Assembly: GCA_021299635.1 (NCBI GenBank)
Contig: JAJTFA010000001.1
Location: 219,842 to 283,841, forward strand
DNA length: 64,000 nucleotides
Origin: Sphingobacteriales bacterium
GTDB taxonomy: Bacteria > Bacteroidota > Bacteroidia > UKL13-3
Reading direction: 5' to 3'
A model generated the notes under the pieces. It was not told the origin of the DNA. It ran no database searches and saw only the letters and a program-made list of their open reading frames with translations. The number at the start of each line of letters is the position of its first letter. The stretch's first letter is position 1. Below, in pieces: positions 45,180 through 54,101 of this stretch. A program made the position numbers and the translations under genes.

Positions 45180-45252
45180 TGACCGATGGTGTAACTGGCA
45201 ACACGTCTGATTTTGGTTCAGAAGAGTCTAGGTTCGACCCCTAGTCGGTCAA
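45180..45252 (+). tRNA. tRNA-Gln (anticodon TTG)
   Basis: Full cloverleaf of 73 bases. The acceptor stem pairs TGACCGA with TCGGTCA, starting with the T1-A72 pair known for tRNA-Gln. The anticodon stem TCTGA/TCAGA encloses loop TTTTGGT with anticodon TTG. The T-arm is CTAGG-TTCGACC-CCTAG. CCA is not encoded. It reads CAA (and CAG by wobble). A terminator follows 9 bases later. Confidence 0.95.
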
Positions 45253-45261
45253 CAAAAAGAT

Positions 45262-45290
45262 GCCGGGTTCGTTTGAATCCGGCTTGTTTT
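45262..45290 (+). terminator. tRNA-Gln terminator
   Basis: Nine-base stem GCCGGGTTC/GAATCCGGC (one G-T pair), a 4-base loop, then TTGTTTT. It lies between tRNA-Gln and prs. Confidence 0.8.
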
Positions 45291-45306
45291 CAATAAAAAA
45301 CGCATC

Positions 45307-46269
45307 ATGTCGCCCAGAAATGAAATTAAATTGTTTTCAGGCCGCCAGTCGCAATATCTGGCGGAGAAAATAGCTGCTGCTTTTGGCAGACCGCTGGGTG
45401 ATATAACCATTTCACAGTTTAGTGATGGTGAAATACAGCCTTCTATTAATGAATCAGTGCGCGGCTGTGATGTGTTTCTTATTCAGTCTACATTTGCCCC
45501 CGGAGATAACCTGATTGAGCTGCTGCTAATGATTGATGCTGCTAAGCGTGCGTCAGCTCATTATATCACTGCTGTAATTCCATATTTTGGCATGGCCCGT
45601 CAGGATAGAAAAGATAAGCCAAGGGTTTCCATTGGATCTAAAGTAGCGGCAGACATGCTGAAGGCTGCAGGGGTAAGCAGGGTAATGACAATGGACTTAC
45701 ACGCTCCTCAAATTCAAGGTTTTTTTGAAATACCGGTAGATCATCTTGATCCTTCGGTTATTTTCATACCTTATATACGTAATCTAAACATGGGCAAGGA
45801 TGCTATGATTGCATCTCCCGATATGGGCTCAAGTGCAAGGGCACGCATTTATGCAAAGGCTTTGGGTTGCGATATGGTAATTGTTGACAAGGAGAGAAGA
45901 AGAGCCAATGAAATTGCTTCCATGACCTTAATTGGTGATGTTTCCGGTAAACACGTGGTAATGGTTGATGATATTATCGATACAGGTAATACATTGGCTA
46001 AAGCCGCTCAATTGATAAAAGATAAAGGTGCTTTGAGTGTAAGAGCAATGTGTACACATCCGGTTCTTTCAGGCAAAGCCTATGAAACTATAGAAAACAG
46101 CGTATTGGATGAATTGGTGGTCTGCGACACCATACCCTTGAGAAAAGAAACCAGTAAAATTAAAGTACTAACGGTGGCTGATTTGTTTGCCAATGCCATT
46201 CGCAATGTTACGGAGTTTGCTTCAATCAGTTCATTATTTACAATTCAAGAAAATAAACTTTCTAATTAA
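45307..46269 (+). CDS. prs: Ribose-phosphate pyrophosphokinase
   Basis: Makes PRPP from ribose-5-phosphate and ATP for nucleotide, His and Trp synthesis. 320 residues, the standard length for class I enzymes. The N-terminal block IKLFSGRQSQYLAEKIA, the flexible-loop region PYFGMARQDRKDKPR (about 97-111), the metal site MDLHAPQIQGFFEIPVDHL (about 129-147) and the PRPP loop VVMVDDIIDTGNT (about 218-230) are all intact. It is 21 bases upstream of rplY, and the two are probably co-transcribed, as in many Bacteroidota. Confidence 0.97.
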   Translation: MSPRNEIKLFSGRQSQYLAEKIAAAFGRPLGDITISQFSDGEIQPSINESVRGCDVFLIQSTFAPGDNLIELLLMIDAAKRASAHYITAVIPYFGMARQDRKDKPRVSIGSKVAADMLKAAGVSRVMTMDLHAPQIQGFFEIPVDHLDPSVIFIPYIRNLNMGKDAMIASPDMGSSARARIYAKALGCDMVIVDKERRRANEIASMTLIGDVSGKHVVMVDDIIDTGNTLAKAAQLIKDKGALSVRAMCTHPVLSGKAYETIENSVLDELVVCDTIPLRKETSKIKVLTVADLFANAIRNVTEFASISSLFTIQENKLSN

Positions 46270-46290
46270 TCACTTAAATAAATAACAATT

Positions 46291-46881
46291 ATGAAATCAG
46301 TTGCCATGTTTGGTTACTTGCGGGACGGAGTTGGTAAAAGTGCTACCAAAGCTATCCGAAACGAGGGTAAAGTGCCGTGCGTGTTGTATGGCGGAAGCGA
46401 GCATATTCATTTTTCAATGTATGCTGCAGACTTTAAACCATTGGTGTACACCCCTAACACCTACAAAGTTAAATTAGATTTGAACGGAAAAATTTACCGT
46501 GCAATTCTCAAAGACATTCAGTTCCATCCGGTTAATGACAGTATTGTACATGCCGATTTTCAGGAAATCAATGAAAGCAAACCTGTTGAAATGATGATCC
46601 CTGTAAACTTGGTTGGTAATTCTGTTGGTGTGCGTGCTGGTGGTAAGCTAATTGCCAATTCCAAAAAATTACGAGTTAGAGCATTGCCTGCTGATTTGCC
46701 TGATTTTATTGAGGTAAATATTGATAACCTTGAAATTGGTAAAGCCATAAAGGTTGGAGAACTGTCAATGGATAAGATTACTTTCCTTGATACACCAAAC
46801 AACCCGGTGGTGAGTGTTAAAACTACCCGCGCTGCAGTAGAGGATGCCAAGGCTGCTGATGCAGACGCTAAAAAGAAATGA
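46291..46881 (+). CDS. rplY: 50S ribosomal protein L25 / general stress protein Ctc
   Basis: Binds 5S rRNA in the large subunit. 196 residues, so it is the long Ctc/TL5 form with an N-terminal L25 domain (about 1-90, KVPCVLYGG and VHADFQEIN) and the C-terminal beta domain (about 95-185, VGVRAGGKL, LPADLPDFIEVNID). The tail is alanine- and lysine-rich (AADADAKKK). A strong terminator follows, ending the prs-rplY unit. Confidence 0.95.
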   Translation: MKSVAMFGYLRDGVGKSATKAIRNEGKVPCVLYGGSEHIHFSMYAADFKPLVYTPNTYKVKLDLNGKIYRAILKDIQFHPVNDSIVHADFQEINESKPVEMMIPVNLVGNSVGVRAGGKLIANSKKLRVRALPADLPDFIEVNIDNLEIGKAIKVGELSMDKITFLDTPNNPVVSVKTTRAAVEDAKAADADAKKK

Positions 46882-46901
46882 TTCAAATAGATCTATTTCT
46901 A

Positions 46902-46932
46902 AACCCGCATCACTTCCAATGCGGGTTTTTTT
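46902..46932 (+). terminator. Intrinsic terminator after rplY
   Basis: Nine-base stem AACCCGCAT/ATGCGGGTT with an 8-base loop, followed by a T-run. Confidence 0.9.
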
Positions 46933-46965
46933 ATGCTTTCAACATAAAAGAATTTTCTTTGCATT

Positions 46966-47529
46966 ATGAAATACCTGATTGTAGGATTAGGAAATATTGG
47001 GCCGGAGTATGCACATACCAGGCATAATATTGGCTTTGATATAGCCAATGTATTGGTGAGCAAACATGGTGCATCTTTCACACCGGATCGTTATGCGGAT
47101 TATGCGCTATTCAATTTAAAGGGTAAACAGCTTCATATCATCAAACCAACCACCTTTATGAATCTAAGTGGCAAGGCGGTGAGATACTGGTTGCAATATT
47201 TAAAAATAGATGCTACCCAAATGTTGGTGCTTGTTGATGACCTTGCAATTGAATTTGGTAAGATTAGGATTAGAGCAAATGGCAGCGATGCCGGACATAA
47301 TGGATTGAAGAATATTAATGAAATACTCGGTTCGCAGGAGTATCCGCGATTGCGCTTTGGTATTGGTAATCAATTTCCGAAAGGCAGGCAGGTTGATTAT
47401 GTATTAGGCAAATGGACGGATGAGGAAATGCAAAAGCTTCCTGATTTGATAAAACATTGCGTAGAATCCATTGAAGCTTTTACAAATATCGGGTTGGAAA
47501 AAACAATGAACTTCTATAATATTAAATAA
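46966..47529 (+). CDS. pth: Peptidyl-tRNA hydrolase
   Basis: Recycles tRNA by cutting peptidyl-tRNA that drops off ribosomes. 187 residues. The N-terminal block YLIVGLGNIG is followed by TRHNIGF with the catalytic His20. KPTTFMNLSGKAV (about 63-75) and VLVDDLAIEFGKIRI with the catalytic Asp (about 87-101) are intact, as is the GHNGLKNI block (about 110-117). Only a 33-base gap separates it from the rplY terminator; no strict promoter match is seen there. Confidence 0.96.
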   Translation: MKYLIVGLGNIGPEYAHTRHNIGFDIANVLVSKHGASFTPDRYADYALFNLKGKQLHIIKPTTFMNLSGKAVRYWLQYLKIDATQMLVLVDDLAIEFGKIRIRANGSDAGHNGLKNINEILGSQEYPRLRFGIGNQFPKGRQVDYVLGKWTDEEMQKLPDLIKHCVESIEAFTNIGLEKTMNFYNIK

Positions 47530-47553
47530 AAAAGCTGCCCCAGTTGGGGCAGC
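47527..47553 (-). terminator. Intrinsic terminator of the T9SS gene at 47579-48949
   Basis: Stem GCTGCCCC/GGGGCAGC (47534-47541 with 47546-47553), loop AGTT. The T-run is on the minus strand, so it chiefly serves the minus-strand T9SS gene; it may also stop pth weakly. Confidence 0.85.
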
Positions 47554-47578
47554 CTCTTAAGAAAAGCGTTGGAATCTA

Positions 47579-48949
47579 TTATTGACCGATAGTTAGTTTT
47601 CTAGTTTCGCTAGTACCGTTCATGGTCATTTTAACGAAATATACACCTGCGTTCAGTCCGTTCAAGTCTACATTAACTGCAGTCTCTCCGGCAGCGTAGT
47701 TTCCTTCTGCAACTGTTTTTACTTCCTGACCAACTAAATTGATGATACTGATTTTAACTTTACCTGATTGTTTTAAGTTAAAACCGGCAACAGCCATACT
47801 GTTTACAGGAGCAGGATTAGGGTATACATTAGTCATAGCAAACGACTCATTGGTAAATTTACCTAAACCAACATTATCAGTTGAAGTCATATGCAAGCCT
47901 GAGAAAATATTGCGACCTGAAAAATAGGCATTGCCTGGAAGAAAACCATCCCATCCATTATTGATGTTGCCTGAAGGAAAGTAAGCATTTTCTTTATCGC
48001 TAAACAAAGAATGGTTATAGTAGGCTGTGCTTCTCCATTGAGTTGCTGTTTGAGCGTTTTGAGCCATACGGTAACCAAAATAGTTTACACGTTTCCTGCT
48101 TGAAGGGAAGGTAGTAGGATCTCTTCTGTAAACCATTACACTAGAGGTATCATAAGACATGCCAGGCTTGAAGTGAAATGTATAAGCTACTACATTTTGT
48201 AAAGTTCCATTATTTTGAGCCGGGATGCTTATTCCTGTTGGCGTTGCTTTTACCATTTGTCCAAGTCCCCATGAATTTTCAAATGCGCCACTTGTATTGA
48301 ATACAGAAGTGGAATCATCTCTTGTAAGTAGAATTTTTTGCTCAGCCACATAACCGGTAGCAGATAATTGTGGTATGCTCCAATTTAAATCTACGAATGA
48401 GAAAGGAGGAGTAGCATTTGTTAGTGATCTGAATGTCATGGCTGAAGGTGTAAAGTAGCGGATGATAAGCGTGTCTACAACGGGTGCTTTGCCGCCCATC
48501 CCATCATCTATGGAATCAACGTTTCTGACATATAAGTAATTAAGATAAACTGAATCCAGTGAAAAACCATTGAATTTGCTTAAACGTATTCCAGGATTAT
48601 CAGTTAGGCTGATTACTGCGTCCCTTGGGTCGATTACTTGACCTACAGCAATGCTATAAAATCTGAAAATAGAATCACCTTCATTTACATAAATTGCGGT
48701 TGAGTCTGGCATCAAGAAATCCACGAAAGTGGTCAAGGTTCCGCCTCCACCGGTGAATGAATTTAACCAAACAATGGGATCATACCAATCTGAAACCTGA
48801 GCTTTACCCATAGAAGAATTGCTGCGCACCATTTTAGAAATAGGAGCTCCCGACAAATCTTGGTGTGCCGGACGGCCCTGAACAAGTGATTGAGAGAAAG
48901 CGGCACTTGTTGCCAATAATCCGAGTGCAGTGTAAATTAACTTTTTCAT
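47579..48949 (-). CDS. T9SS-secreted protein, unknown function
   Basis: 456 residues from the ATG at 48949, which opens a clear signal peptide (MKKLIYTALGLLATSAAFSQ). An in-frame start at 49033 would add 28 residues before it. The central 350 residues have no domain I recognise; strand-rich, with aromatic and Asn-rich stretches. The end is a type A T9SS sorting domain (about 375-456: YPNPAPVNSMAVAGF, VKISIINLVGQEV, LNAGVYFVKM). Secretion through the type IX system to the surface is expected from this domain. It is followed by its own terminator. Confidence 0.85.
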   Translation of the reverse strand: MKKLIYTALGLLATSAAFSQSLVQGRPAHQDLSGAPISKMVRSNSSMGKAQVSDWYDPIVWLNSFTGGGGTLTTFVDFLMPDSTAIYVNEGDSIFRFYSIAVGQVIDPRDAVISLTDNPGIRLSKFNGFSLDSVYLNYLYVRNVDSIDDGMGGKAPVVDTLIIRYFTPSAMTFRSLTNATPPFSFVDLNWSIPQLSATGYVAEQKILLTRDDSTSVFNTSGAFENSWGLGQMVKATPTGISIPAQNNGTLQNVVAYTFHFKPGMSYDTSSVMVYRRDPTTFPSSRKRVNYFGYRMAQNAQTATQWRSTAYYNHSLFSDKENAYFPSGNINNGWDGFLPGNAYFSGRNIFSGLHMTSTDNVGLGKFTNESFAMTNVYPNPAPVNSMAVAGFNLKQSGKVKISIINLVGQEVKTVAEGNYAAGETAVNVDLNGLNAGVYFVKMTMNGTSETRKLTIGQ

Positions 48950-49043
48950 TTTATTTAGTTTAAGTTTTCTTAAATTTAGGATACAATAGTAAACAATATC
49001 GTTGCTTTTAGCAAGCGTTTTGTTGAATGGCAATACGCTTTGA

Positions 49044-51011
49044 TTACCCTTGCGAAGGTTCTACCTCTATCCACCTGCCATCAGCCCTTATGAGTTCTAT
49101 AAGTTCTTGAACAGCAGTTTCTTTATTAATGCCCTTTTTTACCACTTCTTTGCTTCTGTAAAGCGTTATCTTACCAGGCCCTGAGCCAACATAGCCATAA
49201 TCTGCATCAGCCATTTCGCCTGGACCATTTACAATACAACCCATAATGGCAATCTTTACCCCTTTTAAATGATCGGTCTGCTTACGAATCATGGCTGTGG
49301 TTTCCTGCAGATCAAACAGGGTTCGGCCGCAGCTTGGGCAGCTGATGTATTCTGTTTTGGTAATGCGTGCCCTTGCAGCTTGCAAAATGCCAAAACTGAT
49401 CTGGTTTATGCGCGACAATTGTATGTGTGGTGCACTAAGCATGATTCCATCTCCGAAACCATCGATAAATGCAGTTCCGGCTTGTGTAGAGGCATCTAGC
49501 ATAAACTGCTCCTCATCTGTTGTTTGATGGGAAGAATGAATGATTACGGGTAGCTGAACAGAAAGCAATTTCATGCGGCAAAACAGATTGCGTATTTCTG
49601 CCACAAAAGACTCATGGCTTGATTGGGCAATAATTACCACATTTCGATGTAACTTTAGTTTATTGAGCAAATCATCCGTTAAATCAGACGGATTAGCACC
49701 TATAAAGTTTAGCGTTGAAGAGTGCGAAACACCTGACAGAAAATCGCTTAATGTAAAATATGGAAAATGATGGTGTTTATCTGCAATGCTTTGCCAGCTT
49801 TCCGCATCAATTATTCCTTTAACTCCCATTGGCAGCATAAACTCCGGTTTATGTTTACCAAAATAAATATAATCACAACCGGTATCAGCCATCAGCCATT
49901 TATCAGACGCAGCGGTATAGGTATGTCCAACAGTTGCCAGTAATTCAGGTGTAATGGTATGGTTGCTCAAATCGGCTATAACCCTTGGCACATTGCTGCC
50001 ACCTAAATTGCTGCACTCTTCGGTTACCCGTTTTTCAAATGCGAACGGATTCCATGCATTCAGCATGTTTTCATCTTTCAATGCAAAAGATAACGGTGCA
50101 TGTTTTGCTCTGTCGGTATATCTTGCAATTAATTTTTTGGCAACCGGTATTTCAAACTCAGGATCTTCTGTTAAAGATACGCGAACGGTATCTCCAATAC
50201 CATCCTCAAGCAAGGCGCCAATACCCATTGCAGATTTTATGCGCCCATCGTCACCATCTCCGGCTTCGGTTACACCTAAATGCAGCGGGTAATGCATATT
50301 AGCTGCATTCATGGTTTGCACCAGCAGTCGATAGGCTTCTACCATCACCTGTGGGTTGCTTGATTTCATAGATAGTACAATGTTATGGAAGCCTTCAGCC
50401 TCTGCAATCCTTAAAAATTCCATGGCACTTTCTACCATGCCCAACGGGGTATCCCCATATCTGCTCATGATGCGATCACTCAAAGAACCATGGTTGGTGC
50501 CAATGCGCATTGCCGTTCCATACTCTTTACAAATACCAACCAGTGGAATGAATTTTTGCCTGATACGTTCAATTTCTTCGTGGTATTCAGCATCTGTATA
50601 TTCAAGTAACTGAAACTTTTTCTTATCAACATAATTGCCCGGATTGATGCGTACTTTTTCTACGATACGTGCAGCAGCTTCTGCGGCATTGGGAGTAAAA
50701 TGAATATCGGCCACAAGCGGCACATGTATACCGCGTTTGTTTAACTCAGCTTTTATATTGGCCAAATTATTGGCCTCATTTATGCTTGGTGCAGTTAGCC
50801 TTACCAGTTCGCAACCCGCATCTACCATTCTGATAATTTGCTCAACTGATCCTGAAGTATCCATGGTATCAGTTGTGGTCATGCTTTGAGCACGTATCGG
50901 GTAATCGCTTCCCATTAGTAATTCGCCAATTTTAACTGTAACGGTTTTGCGCCTTTTGTATCGGCTCAGGCTCTCACAATAACTTAAAATATCTTTTACC
51001 TTTTGCGTCAT
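49044..51011 (-). CDS. ispG: 4-hydroxy-3-methylbut-2-enyl diphosphate synthase (long form)
   Basis: Penultimate step of the MEP isoprenoid pathway, an Fe4S4 enzyme. 655 residues, against about 370 in E. coli: Bacteroidota and plants carry an inserted domain between the TIM barrel and the iron-sulfur domain. The barrel starts with VTVKIGELLMGSDYPIRAQS and holds RLTAPSINEA and VADIHFTPNAA. The insert covers about 300-530. The cluster domain has CPSCGRTLFDL (about 560-570) and the third Cys plus Glu in MGCIVNGPGE (about 594-603). The start is the ATG at 51011. Alone in its transcript as far as can be seen. Confidence 0.96.
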   Translation of the reverse strand: MTQKVKDILSYCESLSRYKRRKTVTVKIGELLMGSDYPIRAQSMTTTDTMDTSGSVEQIIRMVDAGCELVRLTAPSINEANNLANIKAELNKRGIHVPLVADIHFTPNAAEAAARIVEKVRINPGNYVDKKKFQLLEYTDAEYHEEIERIRQKFIPLVGICKEYGTAMRIGTNHGSLSDRIMSRYGDTPLGMVESAMEFLRIAEAEGFHNIVLSMKSSNPQVMVEAYRLLVQTMNAANMHYPLHLGVTEAGDGDDGRIKSAMGIGALLEDGIGDTVRVSLTEDPEFEIPVAKKLIARYTDRAKHAPLSFALKDENMLNAWNPFAFEKRVTEECSNLGGSNVPRVIADLSNHTITPELLATVGHTYTAASDKWLMADTGCDYIYFGKHKPEFMLPMGVKGIIDAESWQSIADKHHHFPYFTLSDFLSGVSHSSTLNFIGANPSDLTDDLLNKLKLHRNVVIIAQSSHESFVAEIRNLFCRMKLLSVQLPVIIHSSHQTTDEEQFMLDASTQAGTAFIDGFGDGIMLSAPHIQLSRINQISFGILQAARARITKTEYISCPSCGRTLFDLQETTAMIRKQTDHLKGVKIAIMGCIVNGPGEMADADYGYVGSGPGKITLYRSKEVVKKGINKETAVQELIELIRADGRWIEVEPSQG

Positions 51012-51067
51012 AAGTGTGCTATCTTCCAGTTAAACAAATGTTCGTGTGTTTTGTGTTATATTCTCAA

Positions 51068-51784
51068 CTAAATATCACCAAACTGCGGACGAAGAATCAC
51101 TTCTTCCACATCCGTTGTTGACGAGAGGTGGTAAATATCCCAAATGCTTTTAGCAATATCGGAGGCGGGCATAAACCTGCTTTGCGGAATACCTGCATTT
51201 GCCCAAGATTGTGTATAGGTGGCACCCGGCATAATGGCGGTTACTTTAATTCCATGAGGCTTCATTTCTTCTCTGAGTTGCTTGCTAAATCCAAGCAAAG
51301 CAAATTTAGAAATGCAGTAGCTGCCACCATTTTCGTAGGCTTTTAGGCTGGCTACACTGCAAATATTGAATATGGAGCCAGCTTGTGCTTTTATCATAAC
51401 AGGTAAAACGCTCCTTGTTAAATGATAAGCGCTGTGCACATTGGCAGCCAATAAAGTTTCGAGTACGCCTTCTTCTTCTGTATATATACTTCCCGGAAGA
51501 AACACTCCGGCATTATTTACCAATAGGTCAACTTTACCCCATGCTTTAATCATGCTTGCAGCAAAAGTTTTTACTTCTTCAGCTTTGCTCATATCGCAGC
51601 ATGCAAATAGAAAATTGCAGGTAGGAAATCTCTTCTCAAAATCGGTTTGCATATGGAGCAGATCTTTCTCGCTGCGGGCACAGCCTGCTACATTAAACCC
51701 ACCGGATGCAAAAAGTTCTGCTATGGCATAACCAATGCCACGCGTGCATCCGCTAATCACAATATTTTTAGGTAATCCACTCAT
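51068..51784 (-). CDS. Short-chain dehydrogenase/reductase
   Basis: 238 residues, classical SDR. The NAD(P)-binding motif is SGCTRGIGYAIAELF (about residues 10-24), NNAGVFLPG lies near 85, the catalytic Ser is in the ICSVAS segment near 139 and the Tyr-Lys pair in YCISKFAL near 151-158. The substrate cannot be predicted. The ATG at 51784 is preferred; the alternative TTG at 51802 lies on the predicted -7 element of the promoter. Confidence 0.9.
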   Translation of the reverse strand: MSGLPKNIVISGCTRGIGYAIAELFASGGFNVAGCARSEKDLLHMQTDFEKRFPTCNFLFACCDMSKAEEVKTFAASMIKAWGKVDLLVNNAGVFLPGSIYTEEEGVLETLLAANVHSAYHLTRSVLPVMIKAQAGSIFNICSVASLKAYENGGSYCISKFALLGFSKQLREEMKPHGIKVTAIMPGATYTQSWANAGIPQSRFMPASDIAKSIWDIYHLSSTTDVEEVILRPQFGDI

Positions 51785-51799
51785 GCTGAAAATATTTTC

Positions 51800-51807
51800 C
51801 AAAATTA
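51800..51807 (-). promoter_or_regulatory. Candidate -7 element of the SDR gene
   Basis: TAATTTTG on the minus strand, an exact TAnnTTTG match, 15 bases before the ATG at 51784. Supports the shorter SDR start. Confidence 0.45.
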
Positions 51808-51852
51808 GCAGTCTATGGCCATATATTTACACGGTTTTTAAAAAATCCTGAA

Positions 51853-52596
51853 ATGAAATTTTTTGAATTTATTGGTCAGTATGTGCTCTTTTTGAGAGGT
51901 TTGTTTTCAAGGCCTGAAAAGTTCAGGGTGTTTAAAAAGCAACTCCTGCTCGAAATGGAAAATATTGGGCTGGGTTCCTTTGGTATTGTTTCGCTGATTT
52001 CAACTTTTACCGGTGCAGTATCAACTATTCAAATTGGTTATCAGCTGGTATCAGGCCTGGTGCCCGAGTATTTAATTGGCCGAATTGTGCGTGATTCTAA
52101 TATACTGGAGTTTTCGCCTACCGTCACCTGTTTGGTTCTTGCCGGCAAGGTAGGATCCAGCATTGCTTCAGAAATAGGCACCATGAAGGTAACCGAACAA
52201 GTTGATGCTTTAGAGATAATGGGTGTAAACTCTGCCAACTATCTGGTATTGCCTAAAATATTTGCCGGTTTATTTACTATTCCGTTGCTGGTTATTTATG
52301 CAATGTTTCTCTCTTTATTGGGGGGTGCATTATCAGGTTCGCTTTCAGGAATCATCAATCTTGATTTCTTTGTAAAAGGATTAAGAGCCGATTTTATTCC
52401 TTTCTCAGTAACATTCTCTATGATTAAGGCTTTTACCTTTGCTTTCATCATTACCAGTGTTTCATCTTTTCACGGTTACAAAACAGAAGGAGGTGCGCTT
52501 GAGGTTGGACAATCAAGTACAAAGGCCGTTGTTTATAGTTGTATGGGAATTATTTTCTTTGATTACATTATTTCTGAGTTATTTCTTAAAAGATGA
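51853..52596 (+). CDS. mlaE: MlaE-family ABC transporter permease
   Basis: 247 residues, the permease of an MCE-type lipid transporter that moves phospholipids between the two envelope membranes. Family marks: GSFGIVSLISTFTGAV near residue 37, LVLAGKVGSSIASEIGTM near 95-112 and VTEQVDALEIMGVNS near 113-127. About five membrane helices. The next gene, mlaF, starts inside its stop codon (ATGA overlap). The MCE substrate-binding protein (MlaD) that normally belongs to this set is not in the window. Confidence 0.94.
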   Translation: MKFFEFIGQYVLFLRGLFSRPEKFRVFKKQLLLEMENIGLGSFGIVSLISTFTGAVSTIQIGYQLVSGLVPEYLIGRIVRDSNILEFSPTVTCLVLAGKVGSSIASEIGTMKVTEQVDALEIMGVNSANYLVLPKIFAGLFTIPLLVIYAMFLSLLGGALSGSLSGIINLDFFVKGLRADFIPFSVTFSMIKAFTFAFIITSVSSFHGYKTEGGALEVGQSSTKAVVYSCMGIIFFDYIISELFLKR

Positions 52597-53321
52597 TAAA
52601 ACTGAATCATATCAATAAAGGTTTTGGTGAGAAAAAAGTGCTTACCGATATTTCAGCAACATTTCATCAAGGCAAATGCAATTTTGTAATTGGTGCCAGT
52701 GGCAGCGGAAAAAGTGTGTTGATGAAATGTATGGTTGGCTTGATAGAGGTAGATAGCGGAGCAATACAATATGGCGACAAAGATTTTGTGAGTTTGGGTT
52801 ATGAGCAGAAAAAGGAAATAAGAAAAGAAATAGGGATGCTGTTTCAGGGTACAGCTTTGTTTGATTCGTTGAATGTGGAAGACAATGTTGCTTTCCCGCT
52901 GCGTATGTTTACCAAACTTACTCCCGCTGAAATAATTGAAAGGGTTAACTTTTGCCTGAAACGTGTTAGTCTGGATAATGTAAATAAACTCTTTCCTTCA
53001 GCCATCAGCGGAGGTATGAAAAAACGTGTAGGTATTGCCAGGGCTATTGCCCTTAATCCAAAATATCTTTTTTGTGATGAGCCAAATTCAGGTTTAGATC
53101 CGCTTACTTCAAGGGTGATTGATGAGCTGATTATGGAAATTACCAAAGAATACAATATCACCACCATTATTAACACCCATGATATGAAGAGCTTGTTTGA
53201 AATGGGAGAGAATATTGTATTTATTTATAAAGGGCTCAAAGAGTGGGAGGGTAAGCGAGAAGATATTCGTTCATCGGGCAATGAACAGTTATTGAAATTT
53301 ATGAAAGCCTCTGAGTTTTAA
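52593..53321 (+). CDS. mlaF: MlaF-family ABC transporter ATPase
   Basis: 242 residues, the ATPase that powers the MlaE permease. Walker A is GASGSGKSVL (about 35-44). The signature is SGGMKKRVGIARA (about 138-150), in the form typical of MlaF. Walker B and the next residues read YLFCDEPNSGLDP (about 157-169), and the switch His lies in NTHDMKS. All catalytic residues are intact. It overlaps mlaE by four bases and lies 6 bases before rsmE. Confidence 0.95.
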   Translation: MIKLNHINKGFGEKKVLTDISATFHQGKCNFVIGASGSGKSVLMKCMVGLIEVDSGAIQYGDKDFVSLGYEQKKEIRKEIGMLFQGTALFDSLNVEDNVAFPLRMFTKLTPAEIIERVNFCLKRVSLDNVNKLFPSAISGGMKKRVGIARAIALNPKYLFCDEPNSGLDPLTSRVIDELIMEITKEYNITTIINTHDMKSLFEMGENIVFIYKGLKEWEGKREDIRSSGNEQLLKFMKASEF

Positions 53322-53327
53322 AAACGC

Positions 53328-54041
53328 ATGCACATATTCTATCAACCATATATCCATAATGATGAGATTGTTTTATCTGAAGAGGAATCAAAACATTGTG
53401 TGCGTGTTTTACGATTGGATAAGGATGATGAAGTAACGATTACTGATGGAAAGGGTGTAAAAGCCACTGCAGTTTTGTTGGATCCTCATCCAAAAAAATG
53501 TGTTCTGAAAGTAATGCATAGAGAGCAAATGCCCAAATTGCACAACTATGATTTACACTTGCTGGTTGCGCCAACAAAAAATTTCGATCGAATGGAATGG
53601 TTGATTGAAAAGTTGGTAGAATCGGGCATTGACCGTATTACCTTTATCCAAACCACCAATGGTGAGCGAGCTAAAGTGAATATGGAGCGTTGCCGAAAAA
53701 TTGCCATAAGTGCAATGAAGCAAAGCAAGCAATGGTGGCTGCCACAAATAGATGATGTAGTGCCATTTGAACAAGCTTTGAAAGAATCTACGGCAACGAG
53801 TGTAAAGCTTATAGCATGGTGCCCGGTTGCTCAGCAGGAATCTATTTCTAAACAATTGCAACATGCCACTCAAGTTGCGTTGTGTATTGGCCCGGAAGGT
53901 GATTTTACCTCCAGCGAAATAGCGCTGGCTACTCAATGTGGGTTTGTTCCGGTTTCATTAGGTGCAAGCATACTCAGAACCGAAACGGCAGCCTTGTATG
54001 CATGTATGGCCGTTAAGAGTATCAACGCACAGATTCAATAA
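53328..54041 (+). CDS. rsmE: 16S rRNA (uracil1498-N3)-methyltransferase
   Basis: Methylates U1498 of 16S rRNA using S-adenosylmethionine. 237 residues with the N-terminal PUA-like domain (HYVRV-type block SKHCVRVLRL near residue 21) and the C-terminal SPOUT knot: KNFDRMEWLIEKLVESGID (about 84-102), CIGPEGDFTSSEI (about 185-197) and SLGASILRTETAAL (about 208-221). It follows mlaF with a 6-base gap and is likely the last gene of that transcript. Confidence 0.95.
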   Translation: MHIFYQPYIHNDEIVLSEEESKHCVRVLRLDKDDEVTITDGKGVKATAVLLDPHPKKCVLKVMHREQMPKLHNYDLHLLVAPTKNFDRMEWLIEKLVESGIDRITFIQTTNGERAKVNMERCRKIAISAMKQSKQWWLPQIDDVVPFEQALKESTATSVKLIAWCPVAQQESISKQLQHATQVALCIGPEGDFTSSEIALATQCGFVPVSLGASILRTETAALYACMAVKSINAQIQ

Positions 54042-54101
54042 ATATCTTTGATATGCTGTACTTGCATAAGTTTACAGCTTGTTACTGCTGGTTAAGTTCC
54101 A

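Noticed and set aside
49954..50302. Two overlapping plus-strand open frames inside ispG
   Set aside because: Both are opposite a highly conserved gene and have unlikely composition.
54060..54090. Possible terminator GCTGTA/TACAGC between rsmE and the UbiA-like gene
   Set aside because: Six-base stem, long loop and no T-run; too weak to call.
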